Below the pieces are notes generated by a model. It ran no database searches. It had not been told where the DNA came from and saw only the letters and a program-made list of their open reading frames with translations. A stretch of DNA of 64,000 nt. Source: Macrostomum hystrix (taxonomy: Eukaryota > Platyhelminthes > Macrostomidae). Location: the NCBI GenBank assembly GCA_950097015.1, contig CATNEN010000003.1, forward strand, positions 10,273,501 to 10,337,500, given 5' to 3'. Both the position numbers and the translations under genes were made by a program. Shown here piece by piece: positions 55,795 to 64,000 of the stretch. The number at the start of each line of letters is the position of its first letter. The first letter of the stretch is position 1.

Positions 55795-56048
55795 GATCTG
55801 GCACTGAAGGTTCAATGATATGGTACTGAAGGTTCAATGACCTGGTACTGAAGGTTCAATGATCTGGTACTGAAGGACTGAAGGTTCAATAATCTGGCAC
55901 TGAAGGACTGAAGGTTCAATAATCTGGCACTGAAGGTTCAATGACCTGGCACTGAAGGTTCAATGATCTGGCACTGAAGGACTGAAGGTTTAATGATCTG
56001 GCACTGAAGGTTCAATAATCTGGCACTGAAGGACTAAAGGTTCAATTA
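55795..56048 (+). repeat. 22-bp minisatellite, last array of the window
   Basis: About 11 units based on ggcactgaaggttcaatgat plus ct. Some carry a duplicated ggactgaa (about 30 bp). No tandem array of comparable size occurs between here and 64000. Confidence 0.95.
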
Positions 56049-56114
56049 TCGGGCAGTCTATATACACTAGCTAAAAACATTTGATAAAGAAAAAAATAAA
56101 AATAATGAGTTCTA

Positions 56115-56120
56115 TTTATT
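56115..56120 (-). terminator. Polyadenylation signal, XRCC4-like gene
   Basis: Minus-strand AATAAA about 235 bp past the stop codon of the XRCC4-like frame, the first such hexamer downstream. Confidence 0.45.
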
Positions 56121-56352
56121 TTTTGTTGTTATTGTTACGAAGAGAACAATAAAAAAGTAGATAATGTACAGATACATTATAGAAATGACACTATTTTTAA
56201 AGTGCAGCTGCGTGCACAATTTAGCACACAAATTGGTCTAAAAACACGATAATAAAAGTTCTAGACAATAAGGTTTAGAAATTATATGTTCAACTTTGCT
56301 GTCGTTTTTTTCACACAAAGTATTAAAAAGTCATAATCTTAATTGATAAGAA

Positions 56353-56782
56353 TCAATCATCATCCACTTTTGCATTACTCCGAGTGCGACGCACAGGTGG
56401 CTTCTTTGAAGTCGCCGCCGGAGTAGATAACGACGGAGATTTTCGTTTCTTAACACCGCCACTAGCGGCTTTGATCTTGCCGCCATGTGGAGCAGATGCG
56501 GCAGTTTTGGACTCCGCATTGTCAGTTACACTGCCATCATCACTGTCGGTGCCTTTGATGTCACCGCTACCGCCGCCACTAGCTAGTTGACGAATCCGAG
56601 CTTTTTTAGAGTTCAAAATTCGACAAAATCCAGCCAGAAGATTGTCACGCATGACGGCCTTCTCAGCTGCTGCAGCCGTGTACTTGTCCAGTAGCTGTTC
56701 GCAGTGCTGACGCAGTTCAGCTAGCTCAGCTGACTGACTGGTGATGACCGCGTGAGCTTCCGACACTTGAGCTTCCAGTGCC
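56353..56782 (-). CDS. XRCC4: XRCC4-like protein, coiled coil and C-terminal tail
   Basis: Last exon, from the minus-strand acceptor tgaaacaaaacacag to the stop at 56353, starting with one base. It reads ALEAQVSEAHAVITSQSAEL, then LRQHCEQLLDKYTAAAAEKA, then LLAGFCRILNSKKARIRQL. The last segment parallels the XRCC4 stalk, where human XRCC4 has RFILVLNEKKTKIRSL. This is the coiled coil that dimerises and binds DNA ligase IV in non-homologous end joining. A Gly/Ser/Asp-rich linker and a basic tail (KKRKSPSLS; KKPPVRRTRSNAKVDDD) follow; the tail is a probable nuclear localisation region. The full model is about 252 residues, shorter than human XRCC4 (334), with the difference in the tail. Confidence 0.7.
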
Positions 56783-58891
56783 CTGTGTTTTGTTTCAAAT
56801 GTTAAAAACAGTATAAAATTAAAAATTTTGATTTATCACTTATTTTTGGGGAATAGAAAGTTCAACTAAAACTCAAACTGAGTGATCAGTTTTCTAAGAA
56901 ATCACAAAAAAATTAGGGGCAACTTAATTCAAGCAAAGAGAATTCACATTGCACAGTTCTTAACTTACTTATTAAGCTGATCTAAACAATTATTTTATAC
57001 ATATTGTCTTTGTATACCTAGTAGCTATCTTAACAAACTATTTATATCATTTTGCTATTTTAGAAAACTTGTAAGTTATACATGTGCAACCTCCCAAATC
57101 TTAGCCAGCCGTGCAACTTAGTTTTTGCTCTATTTACAACTTAGTTTGCTCTCTTTTGCTCTCCCCTTCTTCCTTTTCTTCACGCCTTCCTTTTTTGCCC
57201 CTTGGTCCCCCCTTTGATTTTTTTGTGCTGGTTTTTGCGACTTACCTTGCTTGGCCCTTGTTTCACCCAGCCGATTTGGCCGGGTCAGCCAGGTGTTGCG
57301 CATGTATGAAGTTATATAGACAATTTAAAATGTCAACCTTAGGAAATTGCCAAGCTAGCCACAATCTCTAAATATTGGTAACACATGTATATATAACAAA
57401 AACAGCCAGAAGCTTTCAAAAGTTGCTATAGATATACTATAGAAGTAGTATAGAAGTATAGTATAAATAGTATAGAAGTTGCTATAGAAGTATAAACTTC
57501 TAATTAAGTTTAGAAGCTTGGCACAGAGAGACAGGATGCTGACTATACTAGATGAACTCTAAAATATTGAATTTATACAGAATTTCATAATACAATAAAT
57601 TAAAACAGATTTACTATAATTTTTACAAAGGCTGATTAACTTTTCTGCACTTTAAATACTAGGAGATTCAGTTCTTTTCATTTCCAGTCCAGTTCAGTCC
57701 GGTAGTCATTTGATTATTCGTCCAGTTAACCAGTTAACCACCCAAGCCCAAGGACTTAATTTCTCCCCTTTCAATGAGCAGGAGCAACGATCCTCCCAAA
57801 GACCACTCTTGCCCTGCTAATAGCCATCTTCAGTATTGACCTCACAAAGACCAAACTATACCCTTGAACTTAGTTAGTCCCTGAAACAACCAAATTTCTG
57901 GAAAAGGTTATAATTTTTTTAATTAGTTGATAAGCAAAAATAATTTGAGACACAAACTTCAAATCTGAATGACTGTCCTTTTGCAGCTTGGTAATTATTT
58001 TATCTTGCAAATGATAGAGGTTCTTGTGGTAGTGCTAGGGTAATGTATCATCAACCAAACAAGAAAGAGTATTTTTTATTTCAAACCTATGCTAAAGATT
58101 TTCTATTTAAGATAGGCCTATGATGATAAACCAAAAGCCAAGTTATAGAAAACAGTTACATCTTTCTAAAAAGTACCTGCTTTTGCTATTTTGTCAAATA
58201 GAAAAAAGTTATTCCTGCTTTTCATCTAAAACCAAACAATGATTTTCAAACCAAATGGAGAATTTGATGTTTGGTTTTACAATTTGAATCAGTGGTTTAA
58301 TCTTATTTTAGGGAGTGAACTATCATGAATTATGTCATTTAAAAGCATTTTTCGGGCTTGATAAATAACTGCATTTATGGTCATTTAATTTGCAAGAAAC
58401 CAACCACATACAATCTTCATCTAAAGTACATAGGCCCCTACTGAAAAAATGTTGTCAAAACGTATGCTTTTGCAATAAAAATTTCTATTGAAACATCAAT
58501 ATCTTTCTTTCCTCTTAATGCTTCATTGCACGCCATGCCTCAGCTTGTAGATAATTTCTTCGACTTTCAAATTAGTTGTTCTATGAAACACAATAGCTTG
58601 TTTCTGTCTTGCACAAGACCAAGGAAGGAGTCAAAATTCTTGTTTGGTTTTGAAGATACACTGTTCAGTTGATGATAAATTACCCTACAACCCTACAACC
58701 TTACAACTTAGTTATAAGTTATAACTCAGTTAACCGGACAAATAACAACTGCCTTTATTTTTTAACAAAAAAGGAGTTAAATACTATGACAATGCAAAGT
58801 AATATTAGATTAAAAAAAAGAAACATTGAAGGAACTCACAGAGCAAATTTCTTTGAATATTCTGTTTCTAAAGCAGTAGATGTAGACTTAC
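56783..58891. other. XRCC4 introns; unassigned sequence
   Basis: Intronic apart from the proposed microexon at 56969-56981. A block at 57100-57330, GC-richer than its surroundings, has a minus-strand MRNTWLTRPNRLGETRAKQ frame with a gtaagt donor, unrecognised and possibly a mobile-element fragment. Near 57420-57510 words like tatagaagt repeat irregularly. No tandem array is present. Confidence 0.4.
56969..56981 (-). CDS. XRCC4: Proposed 13-nt microexon of XRCC4-like gene
   Basis: Minus-strand atcagcttaataa between a ttgtttag acceptor and a perfect gtaagt donor. The flanking exons cannot be joined directly (one base left over against one base needed before a codon boundary), so an exon of length 1 modulo 3 is required. 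This 13-mer provides 2+9+2 nt and reads (N)QLN(K) without a stop. With it, the distance between the head-domain end and the KKARIR stalk motif is about 64 residues, against 68 in human XRCC4. Another missed exon cannot be excluded. Confidence 0.55.
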
Positions 58892-59207
58892 TGCCACTGA
58901 TTTCAACAATATCGAACTGAACTACTTTAATGGTGATTTCATCAACATATTTGCAGACAGAAAGGGATTTGCTAGCTTTATCTACTCTAGCAAAGAAAGC
59001 ACCTTTATCTTGCAAAATAGTCTGCAGCAAAGCTGTAAATGATTCATTCGTTAGACTTTCTTTAAATGTGGTAGAAATACGTAGCAAAGAGGCAACCGAT
59101 CCATTTAAAAGCAAGCCACAAGCTGAATTTATATCTACAGCAGAAGAAATGATGGCAAACTCAGTGGCAGAACCTTCACACGAAACCACAACAGTAGAAC
59201 TACTCAT
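58892..59207 (-). CDS. XRCC4: XRCC4-like protein, N-terminal head domain
   Basis: Starts at an ATG at 59205-59207 (MSSSTVVVSCEGSATEFAII) and ends at the consensus donor gtaagt after VQFDIVEISG. I chose this ATG over one 28 codons upstream because the beta-rich head of XRCC4-superfamily proteins begins directly with strands, and the upstream stretch (SNRKTSSSLAGLLVKN) has no counterpart. The order of strands and the closing SLSVCKYVDEITIKVVQFDI matches the XRCC4 C.FF….V.F.LG..NLEKV segment in position. Primary identity is low, so PAXX or another superfamily member is possible. The stalk motif favours XRCC4. Confidence 0.6.
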
Positions 59208-59491
59208 GTTTCTACTGTTAAAAGCGTTCTTAACGAGTAAACCAGCGAGCGAACTTGACGTCTTTCGATTAGACAAGAGAGAAGCAAGCATGAGTTTGCC
59301 TTTTTTCCAAGAAAAAACATTTGATTTAAATTCCCGTTTTAGCTTAAAACAAAAAACAAAAGAAGTATTTAAAAAAAAGTTTTTTATGATAATAACTACT
59401 TAAAACAGAAATTAAGCCGTAAATTAAAAAACTCTTGATTAATTTAATAAACTAACAGTAAAAAATTTTTTCTTTTTCTGGTCACATTTTT
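59208..59491. other. 5' region of XRCC4-like gene
   Basis: AT-rich region upstream of the chosen start. It includes the alternative in-frame upstream ATG at 59289-59291. No TATA box or recognised promoter element. Confidence 0.4.
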
Positions 59492-59531
59492 ATCAAGGAC
59501 CACTAGAAGAAGACTTCTAGTGGTCCTTGAT
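59492..59531. repeat. Perfect 18-bp inverted repeat (hairpin)
   Basis: Arms atcaaggaccactagaag and cttctagtggtccttgat are perfect complements separated by four bases. It lies about 285 bp upstream of the XRCC4 start and about 50 bp before the MITE. Confidence 0.9.
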
Positions 59532-59588
59532 TTTTATATGAACAGTATGGAATAACTTTATTTAAGCTCTTCTTAGACTTAGTTAATA

Positions 59589-60006
59589 GGTACCGAGTCA
59601 CCGACCACTTTGTCGAAAGCGAAAGGTTTTTCTTTGCCTTTTACTCGGTTTTGTTTTACTTTATATACAATTAACCATCTGAAATATTCAAATAATTAAT
59701 TTGTTTTCGAATAATTTGTATTTGAGACATTATAAATAAATGTCATGTTTTTCTCTCAACCCAGCCGCCCCTTAGGCTTTCAAGAATATTTAGTATGCTA
59801 ATAACACATCGAATCAGTCATGTGTTATTGAGGACGTAATTTCGTCGGACTCAGTTTTGGAGACTGAGGAGACTTGAATATTTCAAATGGTTAATTGGAT
59901 ATAAAGTAAAACAAAACCACAGTAATGACTGCGCCAAAGTGGTCAAGCATTAAGGCAAAGAAAAAAATTTCGCCTATGTGGTCTTTCGCCAAAGTGGTCT
60001 GAAACC
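59589..60006. mobile_element. MITE-like inverted-repeat element
   Basis: 418-bp element whose two arms are extended inverted repeats. The left arm gaccactttgtcgaaag … ttttctttgcctt … ttttgttttactttatat is found as its complement on the right. Identical 9-bp flanks tagttaata (59580-59588 and 60007-60015) look like a target-site duplication. It has no coding capacity. The right arm holds an extra internal copy of the gaccactttggcg motif. Superfamily uncertain; a 9-bp duplication would suit Mutator-like elements, 8 bp hAT. Confidence 0.8.
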
Positions 60007-60015
60007 TAGTTAATA

Positions 60016-60305
60016 ACCAACGGTTGAACTAATTTCTGAATTAGCCTAGACTCATTATTTTATGTTCTGTTTTGAAATTCAGATTTTATGCATGTCTGAG
60101 GCACCTCTGACGTTCATGAAGAAAGGATTTGATAAAGGTGTGTTCATTGTTTCTTTAAGTTTGGTTTGTTAAAAAATGGTACTTCTTTTTTGGTATCTCA
60201 GGTACCATGCATTTTGAAACAATGTCATTGCTTTTTGGTACCGCTTCCTATTGGTGACTCAGTGAGCAGTTTTATTGGCCCTAGGCCCTATAATCTAACT
60301 ACATA
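60016..60305. other. Intergenic sequence before a short plus-strand frame
   Basis: Unique AT-rich sequence that would contain the promoter of the 60306 frame if it is real. No clear core promoter motif. Confidence 0.35.
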
Positions 60306-60479
60306 ATGGCACAAGACGATAGGGAAACCACTGACGCTTTAGCAAAGTACATCATAGAAATCTCTAAAATAAGGGAACAGCTGCCGAGACTACGAGCTTG
60401 TATTAATGGGTACAGATCAAATCGTTGTATTCTAAAATGTCATATGATGATGACGATTTGCAGAAAAGTATCACAATAG
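60306..60479 (+). CDS. Possible first exon of an unidentified protein
   Basis: ATG frame reading MAQDDRETTDALAKYIIEIS then KIREQLPRLRACINGY and on to a TAG at 60477 (57 codons). The first 40 residues are charged and amphipathic, typical of a small helical subunit, and the codon use is unlike the surrounding AT-rich sequence. The end probably lies at a splice donor (candidates gtatta at 60395-60400 or gtacag at 60408-60413), so the last 15-20 codons may be intron. No family recognised. It is divergent from the XRCC4-like gene about 1.1 kb away. Confidence 0.4.
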   Translation: MAQDDRETTDALAKYIIEISKIREQLPRLRACINGYRSNRCILKCHMMMTICRKVSQ

Positions 60480-61379
60480 GCCTATTCTATTTAATATTAC
60501 AATCTTGACTATTTGTATTGATCTCAGATCTCATGCTCATGTTTCAATTCAAGTCAAACAATGACTTGGCTCTAAGAGATGTGTGCCTGTTTATAAACTC
60601 ACAGTGGGCACAACAACTTGAACTAGGGCCTATAGTATCAGTGTACTTGTGCATGTGTACATCATGCAAATAATTGGCATTGCTATGGAATGACGATGCA
60701 ATAGAAGGGCATATTTGAGTTACATGTACATAGCTACATGCTGAATGAAATTCAGTTCATGTGTTATGTAATGTGCAATGTACTTTGAGTGGCTCAAATG
60801 ATGGCTCAGGCCAAAATGTATGCTTCACTTTGCTTATGCTTTAAACAAAGCTGTTTATGGAGCCAATAAAATAAAAATATGACGATTTAGATCATCTTAT
60901 TTTTTTCCAACTGGCATAGCCCCTATGATGATTTAGAATATGACAATTTGGGTAGGAGCTGTATTAACAGTAACATTTAACAATATTTATTTCATATTTT
61001 TTTATTCCTGGCATCCCTTGTATTTTTACTACTCTTATTTTTAATAACTTTGCTTTTCCCTTCCCAGCTCAATAGTTGAATCCTACAAAACTTAGTTTTT
61101 TATGTTTTTCATTGTCCATGAAAATATTTGTTGTCAAAAAAAATATAAAAAAAAATATCAGAGCACTCATAGATGGCGTGCCTGGTTTAATAAAAATGAT
61201 GATAATAATAATAATATTAAATTATGATGTGGAGTGTGCTGCGGGAATCGAGTGGGAATGTGAGCCAGCAGAATTTTTCAAATTTTTAGGCAGTAATAAT
61301 CGCGACCCACATAGCAGCTGGCCGCAAAACAAGATCATTAATCTTAGGGCCGGGTTTGGGGCGGTGGTGAATTGAGTAG
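60480..61379. other. Unique AT-rich sequence
   Basis: AT-rich, with repeated tgatgatttag- and cgatttaga-like words. A 99-codon plus-strand frame (61076-61375) has no recognisable motif. No confident exon. Confidence 0.4.
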
Positions 61380-63545
61380 CCGCCGAATTCCCTCTCCCTG
61401 GATCTGTTTTAGCCCCTGTAGGAATGACTGATCGCGGCCATAACTCTAATGTATGAGCTAGTCTAGGTCATAATTCTCCTCCAAACTGCAATCAGATGTT
61501 GGGAATCACTCGGGCATTATGACTAATCATTAATTCTTCATGTCCCCACTTCTTTACAGTATTCGAGCCCAGCTCAACTTTATGACCTTCCTCCTTTTAG
61601 ATACATGTAATGTCACTGTAGGCAGGTCGGCGCCTGCGCTTCCCATTGTCCTGGCGGAGTAACAATTGCTGGCCAACTGCTGATGGCTGTTCGCGCAGAA
61701 CATCTGTTGTTTCCCACCGCTGGCTCATTGGGTGATGAGGGTGGCCTATAGCCGCCCCAATCCCTCGTTGACAGGCTGGCGCGAATGTGGGTTATTTTGA
61801 TGGATGTCGAGGTTGGCGTGCTGCAGGACTATTTAAGTAAGCGCGCTGCGCTGCTCCCTCTAGGACCTTCTTCTCCACCTTTCTACTCCCCCTCCTACCG
61901 TCGGACCTACCTTTGCTGGGCTGGACTCCCACCGGACCCAGCACTTCCATTCTGGACCCAATTCCCCCACATAGGGCTTAGACCCTAGAGCTATAAGCTC
62001 AGCCAAGGGCTCACAGGCTCATTGCCTGCGTCTAGTCCCCCAATAGTGCAAGCCACCTCTTTAGGTGAGCTCTCGAATTGAGCCTTAGAGCTCCACTAGT
62101 GCGTTGGCCCCCGCCAGCTCACGTCTAGCACTTTTCCCCTCCCTGCCTTGCTAATCTTGCCCGTCCCACCCACAAGAGCTACAGGACTGCAGCACGCGGC
62201 CAATCAATACTCAGATATGTAACCCGCGTAGCGGTTATTGATTGTTATTCCAAAGGGACTTTTCTTTTAGCTAGGCGGCACTTTAGTGGGAAAGGGCACT
62301 AGGATTTTTGGTTCAATATAAAGCTTTCATCACTATCCAATCACATTGCTTTAGGCCAATTTAAAGTACAATTTAAATCCTTTCCTATTGTTCGCCTCCA
62401 TGTTTATTTTATCTCTTAGACAGCCCTCAGAGATGAGTGGCTAAACTCTTAGAGGGTGGGCTCTGGTGAGGCCAAGCTGAAGGCTGCGGCAGGAAGACAA
62501 CTGTAAGCGCGTGTGAGAGCAATAGGGAGCTAGGGATTCGTGGGCAGATCTCTGCCGGGGTGTGGGGGATTCCTTGGTGGGTTTTCCTCTCTTCCTGGCG
62601 GGTCAAAGGGTACGTGTCAAACTCCCTTGCCAATAGAGTTCCTATTCTTTCCCCCCTCCTCTCGCGACTGCCGCCACAGGAGCAAGAGCAAGGGTCAAAT
62701 AATCCTTTGCTTGCGCAATCACTCAGCCAGTGTTCTGCTTTATCTCTCCAGCCTCTGATCTCCTCTACTCACACAGATTCGGATTTGTTAGTTACTTAAT
62801 GTGTAAGTTGCAGTCTAATGTATAGAATGTGTCTGATGTCTTATGAGTAGGGTTCTGGCTATGGATTCTCATTCAAGTTCTTAGTACCACCTTTCTAGAC
62901 CCCTGTAGCGCGAATTCAGGAATCCCCTGTTGAGGCGTGTCTCAATCCATTCTGGGGCTCTCACCCCAGTCTAAAACGGAAGTTGCAGAATGCCCTATTT
63001 TCGGCTTGTCTAGATCTGCGTGATAAACTGGGAGCTGTGTACTCCGGGGACCCAAGTTCCCAAATGTCTGCAGTGGCAACGTAGGCGCATTGGGTGGTGG
63101 CGCTACCCTAGATCAACTATCCGCTTTGCCGATAGCCTTTCCGCATTTCTACGACAAGGGCCTAGGCCGAATCGACCACCGCTACCAAGGTTAGGAGTCA
63201 GTTGCGCACGCACTACTGACGACAGTAGACTAGTTAGCCCTGTCCTGTCCGATTCCGGGCAGTCCGACACCTCTCCTTAGACTTTTAGCCAGTTTCGAGC
63301 ACTGCTTGGGGTAGGCATGGCAGTCATGTCTGTGGCCTATGGGATGAGTGGGACTGGCCAGCCTGAGGCCGATAGGACCACTCCCTGCATCCGCTGAACC
63401 TCCCTCTCTCCCTTCATCTCCTCCCTCTCTCCGCGACATCTCGCGTGTAGCTAGGCAGATATTTAAGTCGACTGTCGCCCACCTTAGGAATCTTCTCTCT
63501 TGAGGGCAGGTCAGCAGTTTCAAAACTCCCATCCATTTCAATTAT
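61380..63545. other. Anonymous GC-richer block, possibly a solo LTR or element fragment
   Basis: Clearly higher in GC and CpG than its flanks (for example cggcgcctgcgc, aagcgcgctgcgctgc), with sharp AT-rich sequence on both sides. A TATA-like gactatttaag at 61829-61839 precedes a CT-rich start-like sequence, as in LTR promoters. I found no second copy, no terminal repeat pair and no retroelement coding sequence. Short open frames have no motif. A CpG-rich promoter of a gene to the right is an alternative. Confidence 0.25.
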
Positions 63546-64000
63546 TAATTTATATATAGGCCTATATATGTAATGTTGATTTACTAATACATGATTGATG
63601 CATGAAAGCCATTCTTTTGATTTTTGATCCCCATTTCTTAGGCTATGCACTTTTGTTAGCAAAGGCAATCCCTGTGTTCTGTATAAAATATGCATTTAAA
63701 TAGTAGAAAAGGATTTCTACTTTAATAAGAATTCCTTTCTCAATTTTAAAGATGTGTAACAAATGTAAATATAAGGGGCATGACTAAGTAAACAGTAAGA
63801 TAGGGCATTCTATAATTTTCTGCATTTTTAGTCAATAGTTACACTAGCCTAATAACACCCAAGAAAAGATTGGATTATATGTTACATGGCATATTTTATT
63901 CTATTGTTTTACATGTCAAGAAAATATTGGGCTCTATAGGACCAATCTTAAGGGATCAATAACAAAATATTGCTATGTTTTAGGGCTAGCTTTTGCAATT
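63546..64000. other. AT-rich end of window
   Basis: AT-rich unique sequence. Nothing recognised. Confidence 0.5.

Noticed and set aside
58930-59403. Plus-strand 157-codon frame opposite the XRCC4 head exon
   Set aside because: The complementary minus frame has an ATG, a gtaagt donor and the family-like order of strands; the plus frame has no motif.
61785-63695. Several 60- to 100-codon frames on both strands in the GC-rich block
   Set aside because: Expected from lower stop-codon frequency at higher GC. No motif or splice structure.

Overview
The window is eukaryotic, almost certainly from a bilaterian animal. It has split genes with GT-AG introns, tRNA-derived SINEs, a Tc1/mariner remnant, and exons of animal-specific families (a neuregulin-type Ig+EGF membrane ligand, XRCC4, TMEM18, COMMD7). 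A neuregulin, XRCC4 and tRNA-type SINEs would suit a marine invertebrate such as a spiralian, but the sequence does not fix the phylum.

About 1-49 kb is dominated by one plus-strand gene. Eight well-supported exons between 30491 and 48649 join in phase: split Ig domain, Ser/Thr spacer, six-cysteine EGF domain split over two exons, transmembrane helix, basic juxtamembrane segment and a long low-complexity cytoplasmic tail with polyglutamine. This is the layout of a transmembrane neuregulin. Phase-compatible candidate 5' exons at 4451-5190 and 9221 resemble, less securely, the N-terminal module of type II (GGF-like) neuregulins. The introns hold tandem repeat arrays, four tRNA-SINE pieces and a 770-bp mariner deletion derivative.

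About 52.3-59.2 kb carries three minus-strand genes in tandem, facing the neuregulin gene: an XRCC4-like end-joining factor (three exons, one a proposed 13-nt microexon), TMEM18 (main exon) and COMMD7 (three COMM-domain exons plus one probable upstream exon). The plus strand at 60306 starts a short unidentified reading frame divergent from XRCC4. From 61.4 to 63.5 kb lies an anonymous GC-richer block.

The most striking property is the minisatellite load. About 29 arrays, with units of 12-92 bp, occupy roughly 33 kb of the first 56 kb and then stop abruptly at 56048. Most larger introns have their own unit. One intron is array almost from donor to acceptor. In COMMD7 the array unit is itself a copy of coding exon sequence, and several other units contain splice-site-like words. 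This suggests that exon-intron junctions have repeatedly seeded tandem arrays. The very long stop-free frames across these arrays (up to 1626 codons) are artefacts of unit composition and are not annotated as genes.
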